Below are positions 55,439 through 64,000 of a stretch of DNA of 64,000 nucleotides, piece after piece. Under the pieces are notes generated by a model. It was not told the DNA's origin. It did not search any database and saw nothing but the letters and a program-made list of their open reading frames with translations. The first letter of the stretch is position 1. Every line of letters starts with the position of its first letter. The translations under genes and the position numbers were made by a program. The DNA comes from Pseudomonas sp. R4-35-07 (GTDB taxonomy: Bacteria > Pseudomonadota > Gammaproteobacteria > Pseudomonadales > Pseudomonadaceae), in contig NZ_CP027732.1 in assembly GCF_003852235.1 (NCBI RefSeq), forward strand, positions 2,418,001 to 2,482,000, in the 5' to 3' direction.

Positions 55439-57847
55439 TTAAGGCAAGGCGTAGGCGATCACGTAGTCGCCACGGTCGGTGGACTGGCGCGCACCGCCGG
55501 CGGTGACAACGATGTATTGCTTGCCGGTTTTCGGTGACACGTAGGTCATCGGGCCGCCCTGGCTGCCGACCGGCAGGCGGGCTTTCCAGATTTCATCACC
55601 GTTGCCGCTGTTGAAAGCGCGCAGGTAGAAGTCCTGGGTGCCGGCGATAAAGATCAGGCCACCCTGGGTCGACAGCGTACCGCCGAGGGTCGGCAGGCCT
55701 ACTTTGATCGGCAGGTGCATGCGGATACCCAGGGGGCCGGTGTCTTCAACGGTGCCCACCGGTACTTGCCAGGCGATTTTTTGCGTCTTCATGTCGATGG
55801 CGGTCAAGGTGCCGAACGGCGGCGCCTGGCACGGAATGCCGGCCACCGACAGGAAGCGGTTCTTGTTCACCGCATACGGCGTGCCCTTGAGCGGCACGGC
55901 GCCCATGCCGGTGTTCAGCGCTTCACCCCCGGACGCCGCCAGGGCCTTGTTCTGCGACGGCACCATCTGGATCCACAGGCCCAGGCGCATGTCGTTGACA
56001 AAGATAAAGCCGTGCACCGGGTCGGTGGAAATGCTGCCCCAGTTCATGCCACCCAGGGAGCCCGGGAAACTCAGGGATTTATCGGTGCCCGGCGCGGTGT
56101 ACAGGCCGTCGTAGCGCATGCCTTTGAAGTCGATGCGGCACAGCAGCTGGTCATAGGGCGTGGCGCCCCACATGTCCGATTCGGTCAGGGTCTGCGCGCC
56201 GATCTGCGGCATGCCCACTGATTTGGGCTGGGTGGGGGAATACGGCTCGTTGGGAATGTTCGCGGCTTTCACCGGCACTTCCTGTACGTCGGTCAACGGC
56301 TTGCCGGTGGCGCGGTCGAGCACGTAGATCTGCCCGGCCTTGGTGCCGATTACCACCGCAGGTACGGCCTTGTCGCTGCCGGGCGGGGTGAAATCGATCA
56401 GGCTCGGTTGCATCGGCAGGTCGAAGTCCCACAGATCATTGTGAACCGTCTGGTACACCCATTTCTCTGCGCCGGTGGAGGCGTCCAGCGCCAGTACCGA
56501 AGCGCCGTATTTGTGATTGAGCTCGGTGCGCTCAACACCGTAGATGTCGGTGGATGAGCTGCCCATCGGCAGGAAAACCGTGTTCATCAGCGGGTCGTAG
56601 GACATCGGCGCCCAGCTGTTCGGGGTGCTGCGCACGTAGGTGCTGCCGTCGGCCGGCGCCTGCTTGTCTTGCGGGTTGCCGGGGTCGAACGCCCAGCGCA
56701 TCTGACCGCTGATCACATCGAACCCACGGATCACGCCGCCCGGCATATCGGTTTGCACGTTATCGGCCACGCGTCCGCCCACCACCACCGTGGTACCAGC
56801 AATCAGCGGCGCCGAGGACAGTTGGTAGTAGCTGTCCGGGACATTACCCAAGCCCGCCTTCAAATCCACCTGGCCGTGGGTGCCGAAGTCTTCGCAGAAT
56901 TTGCCGGTGTCGGCATCCACGGCGATCAGGCGTGCATCGATGGTGTTGGTCAGCAGGCGCCGCTGGCATTGCGCACCGGCGGGCACGCTGGCGGCGATCA
57001 CCGGCGAACTGTTCGGTTGGGTCGGCTGGGCAATCGGCGCAGTCGCGTCGAAGTAGGCCATGCCACGGCATCGCTGCCACACCGCCGATTGGGCATTGAT
57101 CTCGTTCTTCCACAGCTCCTTGCCGGTGTCGGCGTCCAGCGCGATGAGGTTGTTGTGCGGGGTGCAGATGAACACTTTGTTGCCGATCTGCAGGGGCGTC
57201 AGCTGGTCTTCGGCGCCGTTGCCGTCGCTGATGGCCACGTCACCGGTGCGGTAGGTCCAGGCGACTTTGAGCTTGTCGATGTTGTCGCGATTGATCTGGT
57301 CCAGCGCAGCGAAGCGGCTGCCGCCTTCGGTGTTGCCGTAGTGTGCCCAGTCTTTCTGGGCATCGGCCGCAGCCACCGGGGTGATGCCAGGGCCGGCACC
57401 GGTCGGCGCTACGCTTGGGTGAGCGACGAACATATTGCCCGCCGCCACCGCCGCGCCCAGCGCCAGCACGGCAGCAACGCCATACGCGCCCCGCGCCGGT
57501 TTGCCGACCAGCAATGGATAGACCAGCGCAACCACGATGCCGATCACCGCGAACATGAACAGTCGCGAGAACAGCGGCCAGTACACCAAGCCTACATCGG
57601 CCACGGCCCAGACGGCCGTGCCGACCAGAAACGCGGCGAACCACCACGCGCCCGCCGGCTTGCGCCGGGCAATCAACAGCCCGGCAATGGCCATGACCAC
57701 GCCACCGACCAGGAAGTACCAGGAACCTCCCAGACTGACCAGTTTGGCGCCGCCGACGGCGAGCGCAAGGCCGAGCAGGGCGATGATTACGCCCAGGCCC
57801 AGCAGAAGAAAACGTGAGACGCCAGCGGCGCGCGATGCTCGTTTCAT
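55439..57847 (-). CDS. gcd: PQQ-dependent membrane glucose dehydrogenase, 802 aa
   Basis: Oxidises glucose and other aldoses to lactones in the periplasm, passing electrons to ubiquinone. Residues from about 10 to 140 hold five membrane helices; residues from about 160 onward form the quinoprotein beta-propeller with Trp-docking-like repeats such as LIALDADTGKELWKNEINAQ and VLALDASTGAEKWVYQTVHN. The conserved VHNDLWDFDLP segment is present. Start 57847 gives MKRASRAAGVSRFLL, the usual cytoplasmic lead-in. It feeds the pathway that PtxS, at the left edge, controls. Confidence 0.95.
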   Translation of the reverse strand: MKRASRAAGVSRFLLLGLGVIIALLGLALAVGGAKLVSLGGSWYFLVGGVVMAIAGLLIARRKPAGAWWFAAFLVGTAVWAVADVGLVYWPLFSRLFMFAVIGIVVALVYPLLVGKPARGAYGVAAVLALGAAVAAGNMFVAHPSVAPTGAGPGITPVAAADAQKDWAHYGNTEGGSRFAALDQINRDNIDKLKVAWTYRTGDVAISDGNGAEDQLTPLQIGNKVFICTPHNNLIALDADTGKELWKNEINAQSAVWQRCRGMAYFDATAPIAQPTQPNSSPVIAASVPAGAQCQRRLLTNTIDARLIAVDADTGKFCEDFGTHGQVDLKAGLGNVPDSYYQLSSAPLIAGTTVVVGGRVADNVQTDMPGGVIRGFDVISGQMRWAFDPGNPQDKQAPADGSTYVRSTPNSWAPMSYDPLMNTVFLPMGSSSTDIYGVERTELNHKYGASVLALDASTGAEKWVYQTVHNDLWDFDLPMQPSLIDFTPPGSDKAVPAVVIGTKAGQIYVLDRATGKPLTDVQEVPVKAANIPNEPYSPTQPKSVGMPQIGAQTLTESDMWGATPYDQLLCRIDFKGMRYDGLYTAPGTDKSLSFPGSLGGMNWGSISTDPVHGFIFVNDMRLGLWIQMVPSQNKALAASGGEALNTGMGAVPLKGTPYAVNKNRFLSVAGIPCQAPPFGTLTAIDMKTQKIAWQVPVGTVEDTGPLGIRMHLPIKVGLPTLGGTLSTQGGLIFIAGTQDFYLRAFNSGNGDEIWKARLPVGSQGGPMTYVSPKTGKQYIVVTAGGARQSTDRGDYVIAYALP

Positions 57848-57970
57848 GTCGAAAAGACTCGAGTGAGAGAGGGCAAAGCGCGATTTTAGCAAGATAAGTA
57901 ACTGGTTAGTACATTATGCGGCGCAATAGACTGTTACCGATGCTGCGATGATGGCCTGAGGCCAAAAGAA

Positions 57971-57995
57971 TGTGGAGCGGGCAAGCCCGCTCCCA
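57971..57995. repeat. Single REP hairpin
   Basis: TGTGGAGCGGGCAAGCCCGC followed by TCCCA folds into a hairpin (GGAGCGGGC / GCCCGCTCC) with a minimal loop. It lies between gcd and the monooxygenase gene. Confidence 0.8.
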
Positions 57996-58028
57996 TGATG
58001 TGGTTGATGAGCGGGCGCCTGCAGCCGG

Positions 58029-59072
58029 TCAACGAAACGCGGGCATCACCTGCTCGATAAACAGTGCCAGGGACTTCTTTTTCTCGGCATGGGGCAGGCT
58101 GTTGTCGCACCAAAAACTGAACTCATCCACGCCCAGTTCCTGGTAGTACCGAATGCGCGGGATGATCTCTGCTGCGGTGCCGATCATTGCGGTTTTGTGC
58201 AGGCTCTCCAGTTCGAACTCTGGGCGTGCGGCGAACTTCTCTTCCGGGCTTGGCTCCAGGAAACCATTGACCGGCACGTTCTTGTTGCCGAACCAGGCAT
58301 CGAAGGTGCGATAGAACTTCGAGATCGCCTTGGCCCCGACTTCCCAGCCTTGCGGGTCATCAGCGGCGTGCACGTGGGTGTGACGCAGCACCATCAATTG
58401 CGGGCGGGGCACGCCAGGGTTGTTGTCCAGGGCGACCTGGAATTTGTTTTTAAGGTCCAGGACTTCTTCGTCGCCCTTCATCAGCGGCGTGACCATGACG
58501 TTGCAGCCGTTGGCCACTGCAAAATTGTGGGAGTCGGGGTCGCGGGCGGCGATCCACATCGGTGGGGTGGGCTGCTGGATCGGCTTGGGCACGCTGGTGG
58601 AGGTGGGGAATTTCCAGATGTCGCCGTCATGGGCGTAGTCGCCTTTCCAGAGGGCGCGCACTACCGGCACCATTTCGCGCAGGGCCTGGCCGCCGCTCGA
58701 GGCGGGCATGCCGCCGGCCATGCGGTCGAATTCCACTTGGTAAGCACCACGGGCCAGGCCCACTTCCATGCGTCCATTGCTGATCACGTCGAGCAACGCG
58801 CATTCCCCTGCCACCCGCAGCGGGTGCCAGAACGGCGCGATGATGGTGCCAGCGCCCAGGCGAATAGTGGTGGTCCTGGCCGCGAGGTATGCCAGCAGCG
58901 GCATTGGACTTGGCGAGATGGTGTATTCCATGGCGTGGTGTTCGCCAATCCACACGGTGCTGAAGCCACCGGCTTCGGCCATCAGGGTCAGTTCGGTCAA
59001 GTCTTCGAACAACTGACGGTGGCTGACGCTTTCATCCCAGCGTTCCATGTGTATGAACAGCGAAAATTTCAT
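58029..59072 (-). CDS. LLM-class flavin-dependent monooxygenase, 347 aa
   Basis: Luciferase-like oxygenase using reduced flavin. Family features: VWIGEHHAMEYTISPSPMPL near the N-terminus, LGAGTIIAPFWHPLRVAGEC, and NGRMEVGLARGAYQVEFDRM. Length is normal. The flavin reductase gene lies 56 bp upstream on the same strand, forming a two-component system. The divergent NCS1 permease suggests the substrate is a nucleobase, hydantoin or similar N-heterocycle (inference). I do not recognise the specific substrate. Confidence 0.85.
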   Translation of the reverse strand: MKFSLFIHMERWDESVSHRQLFEDLTELTLMAEAGGFSTVWIGEHHAMEYTISPSPMPLLAYLAARTTTIRLGAGTIIAPFWHPLRVAGECALLDVISNGRMEVGLARGAYQVEFDRMAGGMPASSGGQALREMVPVVRALWKGDYAHDGDIWKFPTSTSVPKPIQQPTPPMWIAARDPDSHNFAVANGCNVMVTPLMKGDEEVLDLKNKFQVALDNNPGVPRPQLMVLRHTHVHAADDPQGWEVGAKAISKFYRTFDAWFGNKNVPVNGFLEPSPEEKFAARPEFELESLHKTAMIGTAAEIIPRIRYYQELGVDEFSFWCDNSLPHAEKKKSLALFIEQVMPAFR

Positions 59073-59128
59073 GACGCATACCTCGGATCTATTGTTATTT
59101 TCCGCAAAAAAACGGGTTCAGCGGGGTA

Positions 59129-59614
59129 TCAGGCAGGCACCGGCAGGGTACCCATCTTGCCGTGGCAATACACCAGGGGCCCATTCGGCTGTGTGGGAAC
59201 GATCAGGTTCTTGACCGAGCCAACCATGATTGCGTGGTCGCCGCCTTCGTATTCACGCCACAACTGGCATTCAATGACCGCCGTGGCGTTGGCCAGGATC
59301 GGATTGCCCAAAGCACTCAAGGTCCACTCGATGCCCTGGGCCTTGTCCTTGCCTTTGCGCGCAAAGGCATAGGCTTCGCTTTGCTGCCCGCCGGACAACA
59401 CATGGATGGCGAAGCGCTTGTTCTTGATCAGTACGGGGTAGGAGTCAGAGCTGTAGTTGGGGCAGAAGAGCACCAGGGCCGGGTCCATGGACAGCGAGCT
59501 GAAAGCACTGGCGGTGAGGCCGACGATTTGCCCGTCGTCGTCCAGCGTAGTAATCACGGTGACCCCGGACGGAAACGAACCCATCACTTGTTTGTAGATG
59601 GCGGCATCGATCAT
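59129..59614 (-). CDS. Flavin reductase (FMN-binding split barrel), 161 aa
   Basis: Supplies reduced FMN to the downstream monooxygenase. Motifs: MGSFPSGVTVITTLDDDGQI, LTASAFSSLSMDPALVLFCP and the substrate-side GGDHAIMVGSVKNL. Start 59614 has AGAGGA 7 nt upstream; the longer frame extends into the operator region. First gene of a two-gene operon. Confidence 0.9.
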   Translation of the reverse strand: MIDAAIYKQVMGSFPSGVTVITTLDDDGQIVGLTASAFSSLSMDPALVLFCPNYSSDSYPVLIKNKRFAIHVLSGGQQSEAYAFARKGKDKAQGIEWTLSALGNPILANATAVIECQLWREYEGGDHAIMVGSVKNLIVPTQPNGPLVYCHGKMGTLPVPA

Positions 59615-59661
59615 GAGATGGTCCTCTGCTATGAAGCGGTTTTTTAAATTTATAGGTCTGA

Positions 59662-59679
59662 TGGTATACCGTAATACAG
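59662..59679. promoter_or_regulatory. GntR-type operator-like site, monooxygenase side
   Basis: TGGTATACCGTAATACAG contains the perfect palindrome GGTATACC and matches the site at 59835 in 14 of 18 positions. It is 48 bp upstream of the reductase start. Confidence 0.45.
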
Positions 59680-59834
59680 TAGTTGCAAGGGCTTTTTTGG
59701 ACAGGCGATAAACGTGTCTCTGACCCACCAAAGCCCTCTATTACCGGGGTTTATCCTCTGGTAGCGGTCTTTCCAGAGCCGGGATTACCAGATCAGAGGC
59801 GGGCGAAAAAAGCGAATCAATCTTGTTAAAAAGT

Positions 59835-59852
59835 TGGAATACCATAATATGG
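59835..59852. promoter_or_regulatory. GntR-type operator-like site, permease side
   Basis: TGGAATACCATAATATGG overlaps the perfect palindrome ACCATA-A-TATGGT (59841-59853). It is 80 bp upstream of the permease start. Confidence 0.45.
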
Positions 59853-59931
59853 TGTTCATCTGAGGCGGCTGTAGAGCTCCCCTCGGTTGGCGTCAAACAA
59901 CTATAAGATCAGACAAACGCGAGTTATTCCT

Positions 59932-61338
59932 ATGCCTCAGATGTCCCGGCAAGACCCCCTGATCGAGCATCACACGGTCGATTACGTCCCCCTCGCAGAG
60001 CGCCACGGGAAGGCCCGCGACCTGTTCACCTTGTGGTTCAGTACCAATATCGCGCCGCTGCCCGTCGTCACCGGTGCGATGGTGACCCAGGTGTTCCATC
60101 TCAACCTGCTGTGGGGGTTGCTGGCGATTGCCCTCGGGCATCTGTTGGGCGGTGTAGTGATCGCCCTTGCCTCGGCCCAGGGCCCGCGCATGGGCATCCC
60201 GCAGATGGTGCAGAGCCGCGGCCAGTTCGGGCGCTATGGCGCGCTGCTGATCGTGTTTTTCGCAGCGCTGATCTACATCGGCTTTTTCATTTCCAACATC
60301 GTGCTGGCCGGCAAATCCATCGTCGGCATCGTGCCCTCGGTCCCGGTGCCAGCGAGCATCCTGATCGGCGCTCTCAGCGCCACGGCCATCGGCGTGATCG
60401 GCTACCGCTTTATCCATACCTTGAACCGCATCGGCACCTGGGTGATGGGCAGCGCGTTGCTCGCCGGTTTTGTCTACATTTTTGCTCACGACCTGCCGGC
60501 CGACTTCCTCACCCGCGGCGGTTTCAACGCCGCCGGATGGCTGGCCACGGTGTCGCTCGGGATCATCTGGCAGATCAGCTTCTCGCCCTACACCAGCGAC
60601 TATTCGCGTTACCTGCCGGCGGACATCGGCATCACCCGACCGTTTATTGCCACCTATCTGGGCGCAACGCTGGGCACCATCCTGTCGTTCGCCTTCGGCC
60701 TGGTGGCAGCGCTGGCGACACCGGAAGGCACCGAAGCGATGGTCGCGGTCAAACAAGCCACGGGCGCGCTGGGGCCGATCCTGATGGTGCTGTTCCTGCT
60801 CAATATCATCAGCCACAACGCACTGAACCTGTACGGCGCAGTGCTTTCGATCATCACCTCGATCCAGACCTTCGCCAGCCACTGGACCCCCGGCATCAAG
60901 GTGCGCGTGGTGCTCTCGGGTATTATTCTCGCCGGTTGCTGCGTGGTGGCGCTGGGCGCGTCGGCGGACTTCATCGCGCAATTTATCGGGCTGATCCTCG
61001 CGCTGTTGCTGGTGCTGGTGCCGTGGGCCTCGATCAACCTGATCGATTTCTACGTGATCAAGCGCGGGGTGTACGACATTGCCTCGATCTTTCAGGCGGA
61101 TGGCGGGGTGTATGGGCGGTTTAACCTGCACGCGATCGTGGCGTATTTCATCGGCATCCTCGTGCAACTACCGTTTGCCAATACGTCGTTGTATGTGGGG
61201 CCCTGGGCCAACCTGGTGGACGGCGCGGATCTGTCGTGGCTGGTCGGGTTGGCGGTGACGTGTCCGTTGTATTACTGCCTGGCGACACGCAAGCACACGC
61301 AGAAGGTCCGAGCGGTGAAGCTGGGTTATTCGGACTGA
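59932..61338 (+). CDS. NCS1-family cytosine/purine/allantoin-type permease, 468 aa
   Basis: Proton- or sodium-driven importer of nucleobases or related compounds. It has about 12 hydrophobic segments. NCS1-like features are LFTLWFSTNIAPLPVVTGAM in the first helix, GRYGALLIVFFAALIYIGFF, and YTSDYSRYLPADIGITRPFI. The start is taken as ATG 59932, giving MPQMSRQDPLIEHHTVDYVP; the ribosome site is weak. It is divergent from the flavin reductase/monooxygenase pair and shares its operator-like sites. Confidence 0.88.
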   Translation: MPQMSRQDPLIEHHTVDYVPLAERHGKARDLFTLWFSTNIAPLPVVTGAMVTQVFHLNLLWGLLAIALGHLLGGVVIALASAQGPRMGIPQMVQSRGQFGRYGALLIVFFAALIYIGFFISNIVLAGKSIVGIVPSVPVPASILIGALSATAIGVIGYRFIHTLNRIGTWVMGSALLAGFVYIFAHDLPADFLTRGGFNAAGWLATVSLGIIWQISFSPYTSDYSRYLPADIGITRPFIATYLGATLGTILSFAFGLVAALATPEGTEAMVAVKQATGALGPILMVLFLLNIISHNALNLYGAVLSIITSIQTFASHWTPGIKVRVVLSGIILAGCCVVALGASADFIAQFIGLILALLLVLVPWASINLIDFYVIKRGVYDIASIFQADGGVYGRFNLHAIVAYFIGILVQLPFANTSLYVGPWANLVDGADLSWLVGLAVTCPLYYCLATRKHTQKVRAVKLGYSD

Positions 61339-61355
61339 TCATCACGTCAAATCAG

Positions 61356-61383
61356 ATACCCGGCGCTTGCCGGGTATTTTTTT
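61356..61383 (+). terminator. Rho-independent terminator after the permease
   Basis: ATACCCGGC / GCCGGGTAT stem, 4-nt loop, seven T. Confidence 0.93.
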
Positions 61384-61487
61384 GTAGTCGGTTTTTCCTG
61401 GCGAGGTAGTCTGGATCATTTGGTACAGACTTGATACGACGCTCCGATGGCGGAACTGCCAGCTACAAACTAACTGACGGATATTTC

Positions 61488-61513
61488 GCTATCGGGAGCC
61501 AGCCGCTGCCACA
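61488..61513. repeat. Decayed REP fragment
   Basis: CGCTATCGGGAGCCAGCCGC followed by TGCCAC resembles one REP arm (GCTATCGGGAGCAAGCCCCC...) with several substitutions. The partner arm is missing. Confidence 0.5.
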
Positions 61514-61533
61514 TGAAGTCTTACAAGGCAGGC

Positions 61534-62688
61534 TCAGTGCGCTCCGGCCGCCTTATTCAAATCACTCTCGGCCCACTCCGTATACACACACGCATCCGCC
61601 GTGGCCCAACGCACCCGCACCGGATCGCCGGCCTTGAGCGGCATGCCCGCCGCCGAGAGCGCCTTGACCGTCATCGAAGTACCGCCGAGGGTCTTCACTG
61701 CGCAGGTCTGGCTCTCGCCCAGAAACAGCACCTCCCCGACAATCGCCGAGACCTCATTCCAGCCTGCGGCCAACGGTTGCTCGATGGCCTGTTCGACGCT
61801 CAGCGCCAGGGCCTTTTCCGGGCGCACCATCAGCAATACATCCTGCTCGGTTTGAAGGCCGCTGGTCAGGCGGATCGACAGCGACTGGCCTTCGAACGAC
61901 GCTGCCGCATTGCCCTGGGCCTTGAGCTTGAGGAAGTTGGAATTGCCCAGGAACGAGGCGACGAACGCGTTCGGCGGGTTCTGGTACAGGTCGAAACCAC
62001 TGCCCAGGCCGACGATTTTGCCGTGGCTGAAAATCGCGATGCGCTGTGACAGACGCATGGCTTCTTCCTGGTCGTGGGTCACGTAGACGATGGTGATGCC
62101 CAGGCGTCGGTGCAGCTGGCGCAGTTCGTCCTGCAGGTCTTCACGCAGCTTCTTGTCGAGGGCACCGAGGGGTTCGTCCATCAGCAGGATGCGCGGCTCG
62201 TACACCAGCGCACGGGCGATGGCCACTCGCTGTTGCTGGCCACCGGAGAGTTGCGAAGGGCGGCGATGGGCGAACGGTTCCAGCTGTACCAGCTTGAGCA
62301 TGGCGTCCACGCGTTTCTCGCGTTCGGCGCTGGCCAGTTTGCGGATGGCCAGGGGGAAGGCGATGTTGTCGCGCACCGACAAGTGCGGAAACAACGAGTA
62401 GCGTTGAAACACCATGCCGATGTCACGCTTGTGCGGCGGCACGTTGACCAGGGATTGCCCGCTCACCAGGATCTCGCCGCTGCTCGGCGTTTCAAAGCCG
62501 GCGAGCATCGACAGGGTGGTGCTCTTGCCCGAGCCGCTGGAGCCGAGGAAGGTGAGGAACTCGCCGTCCTGGATGTCCAGGGAAATGTTGTCCACGGCGG
62601 CAAAGTCGCCGTAGTACTTGTTCAGGTTACGCAGGCTGACCAGGGGTTGGCCGGAATTCTGCGCGACATCTTGGATCACTGCACTCAT
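61534..62688 (-). CDS. Polyamine-type ABC transporter ATPase (PotA-like), 384 aa
   Basis: Nucleotide-binding subunit. Walker A GSSGSGKSTTLSMLAG, signature LSGGQQQRVAIARAL, Walker B ILLMDEPLGALDK and H-loop YVTHDQEEAM are present, followed by a TOBE domain from about residue 285. The substrate class (putrescine/spermidine or related) is judged from family resemblance. It is last of at least three genes read leftward. Confidence 0.88.
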   Translation of the reverse strand: MSAVIQDVAQNSGQPLVSLRNLNKYYGDFAAVDNISLDIQDGEFLTFLGSSGSGKSTTLSMLAGFETPSSGEILVSGQSLVNVPPHKRDIGMVFQRYSLFPHLSVRDNIAFPLAIRKLASAEREKRVDAMLKLVQLEPFAHRRPSQLSGGQQQRVAIARALVYEPRILLMDEPLGALDKKLREDLQDELRQLHRRLGITIVYVTHDQEEAMRLSQRIAIFSHGKIVGLGSGFDLYQNPPNAFVASFLGNSNFLKLKAQGNAAASFEGQSLSIRLTSGLQTEQDVLLMVRPEKALALSVEQAIEQPLAAGWNEVSAIVGEVLFLGESQTCAVKTLGGTSMTVKALSAAGMPLKAGDPVRVRWATADACVYTEWAESDLNKAAGAH

Positions 62689-62705
62689 GTTCTGCTCCTG
62701 GGCGC

Positions 62706-63515
62706 TTAGGCGTTGGTTTCAGTGCGCCGACGAAGGGCGGCGGCGATCACCATGACCAGTACCGACAGGCCGATCAGCAACGTCGAGGCGACGGAGATCA
62801 CAGGCGTCAGGTCCTGGCGCAGGGTGGTCCACATTTTGACGGGAAGGGTTTGCAGGGTTGGGCTGGCCATCATCACGCTGAGCACCACTTCGTCCCACGA
62901 GACGAGAAAGGCGAACAGCGCACCGGCGACCATCCCTGGGCGAATCGCCGGGAAGGTCACCTTGAACACCGCCTGCACGCGCGAGGCGCCGCAGATCACC
63001 GCCGCGTCTTCAATTGACTGGTCGAACAGCTTCAGCGAGTTGATGATCGAGATGATGGTGAACGGCAGCGCGACAATCACATGGCTGACCACGAAAGCGA
63101 ACATCGTGCCGGTATAGCCGAGCTTGAGGAACAGCGCGTACACCGCCACGGCGATGATCACCAGCGGCACGATCATCGGCAGGGTGAACAGGCCGTAGAG
63201 CAACTCGCGGCCGGGGAAGCGTCCGCGCACCAGGGCAAAGGCGGTCGGCAGCCCCAGCGCGACGGCGAACAGCGTGGTCAGCACCGCCACCTTGAGGCTG
63301 GCCATCGCCGCGCTCATCCAGTCGGGGTTGGAGAAGAACTGGCCGTACCATTTCAGTGTCCAGCCCGGTGGCGGGAACACCAGCCATTGCGACGAGCCGA
63401 ACGACAGCAACACGATAAACACGATCGGCAACAGCAGGAACAGGCCAATCAAACCGGTGGTGGTGTAGAGGCCCAGGCGCATCCTGCGACTCATGGCGTT
63501 GGGGGTCAGGAGCAT
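62706..63515 (-). CDS. Polyamine-type ABC permease (PotC-like), 269 aa
   Basis: Inner-membrane subunit with six hydrophobic segments. The EAA-type loop reads IEDAAVICGASRVQAVFKVT. It lies 17 bp before the ATPase gene and 6 bp after the partner permease. Confidence 0.88.
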   Translation of the reverse strand: MLLTPNAMSRRMRLGLYTTTGLIGLFLLLPIVFIVLLSFGSSQWLVFPPPGWTLKWYGQFFSNPDWMSAAMASLKVAVLTTLFAVALGLPTAFALVRGRFPGRELLYGLFTLPMIVPLVIIAVAVYALFLKLGYTGTMFAFVVSHVIVALPFTIISIINSLKLFDQSIEDAAVICGASRVQAVFKVTFPAIRPGMVAGALFAFLVSWDEVVLSVMMASPTLQTLPVKMWTTLRQDLTPVISVASTLLIGLSVLVMVIAAALRRRTETNA

Positions 63516-63521
63516 GACGGC

Positions 63522-64000
63522 TTACCTCGCGTTGCTGGCGCCAACCGGGGATTCCGGCTGGAGCTTCAGGTAGAAGTAGAACAGCACCAACGTGATGAAA
63601 ATCAGCAACGCCGCCCCGGCACTGGCCAGACCCCAATTGAGGAACGATTGCACCTGTTGAATGATGAACTCGGGCAGCATCATGTTCTGTGCACCGCCGA
63701 GCAGAGCCGGGGTGACGTAGTAACCGAGGGACATCACAAAAACCATCAACCCGCCGGAAAACAACCCCGGCCGGCACAGCGGCAGGAACACCCGGAAGAA
63801 GTTGGTCCACGGGCTGGCGCCACAGATGGAGCCGGCCTGCAGGATCATCGGGTCGATGGCCTGCATGGTCGCCTGCAGCGGCAACACGATGAACGGAATC
63901 ATGATGTAGCTCATGCCGATCACCACGCCGGTGAGGTTATGCACCATCTCCAGCGGTTGATCGATGATGCCCATGGCCATCAACGCCTTGTTGATCACCC
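63522..64000 (-). CDS. Polyamine-type ABC permease (PotB-like), C-terminal part, cut by window edge
   Basis: About 159 C-terminal codons of the first permease. The EAA-type loop is MILQAGSICGASPWTNFFRV, followed by the last two hydrophobic segments. The N-terminus, and probably a binding-protein gene, lie beyond the window. Confidence 0.86.
   Translation of the reverse strand, partial: VINKALMAMGIIDQPLEMVHNLTGVVIGMSYIMIPFIVLPLQATMQAIDPMILQAGSICGASPWTNFFRVFLPLCRPGLFSGGLMVFVMSLGYYVTPALLGGAQNMMLPEFIIQQVQSFLNWGLASAGAALLIFITLVLFYFYLKLQPESPVGASNAR

Larger units (their letters stand above)
59615..59931. other. Divergent control region with two matching operator-like sites
   Basis: This 317-bp gene-free stretch separates the flavin reductase and permease genes. 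It holds TGGTATACCGTAATACAG (59662-59679), TGGAATACCATAATATGG (59835-59852), and an inverted repeat TCTGGTA / TACCAGA at 59757-59763 and 59786-59792. Confidence 0.6.

Overview
The window is a chromosomal segment of a Pseudomonas of the P. fluorescens group. The evidence is uniformly GC-rich coding, the P. fluorescens-type mannitol operon (mtlEFGKDYZ with mtlR), a PtxS regulator with its exact operator, MuxABC-OpmB and MexMN-like RND pumps, dimethylsulfone genes (sfn), gcd/oprB, and many Pseudomonas REP/REPIN hairpins. I see no rRNA, tRNA, CRISPR array, insertion sequence or prophage.

Layout. 1-500: 5' end of ptxS and its TGAAACCGGTTTCA operator. 505-4668: two tandem paralogous proteins of about 670 aa with Ig-like repeats and no signal peptide; the second appears frameshifted near its end. 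4912-7167: a pertactin-like autotransporter with an RcsB-box-like site upstream. 7219-9415: a LysE exporter with an AraC regulator, then a DUF1345 membrane protein. 9554-16111: an RND pump (adaptor plus pump) divergent from an RstA/RstB-like two-component system. 16164-17811: a methyltransferase and a TauE/SafE exporter. 18014-20606: divergent sfnC and sfnG with facing sigma-54 promoters and a shared central palindrome. 20610-22190: a second methionine aminopeptidase overlapped by a ParD-like gene, then a DUF1652 protein.

22404-36229 is the mannitol/arabitol/sorbitol locus, read right to left (mtlE, F, G, K, D, Y, Z), with REPINs on both sides of mtlFGKD. Between mtlE and its regulator mtlR lie two unrelated genes: a small lipoprotein with a peritrophin-A-like cysteine pattern (31077-31355) and a 1257-aa member of the same Ig-like family found at 505-4668. 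The small lipoprotein, the 1257-aa gene and the 505 gene each have a 16-bp palindrome of the form CTGTNAN4TGACAG 60 to 100 bp upstream of the start codon. This suggests one dispersed, co-regulated surface-interaction system and is the most novel content of the window.

36302-47518: a glycosyltransferase, tpx, and the muxABC-opmB operon, in which a complete REPIN lies inside the opmB coding sequence and encodes most of the lipoprotein signal peptide. 47627-57847: xylose uptake and isomerisation (xylAFGH with xylR), then gcd and a carbohydrate porin. No xylulokinase lies next to xylA; the mtl operon encodes one. 58029-61338: a flavin-dependent monooxygenase with its reductase, divergent from an NCS1 permease, with two matching operator-like sites between them. 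61534-64000: a polyamine-type ABC transporter cut by the window edge.

The recurring theme is uptake and oxidation of plant-derived sugars and polyols, alternative sulfur use, drug efflux, and surface proteins, as expected for a plant- or invertebrate-associated pseudomonad. All functional calls come from reading the sequence and from remembered family features; no database search was run.
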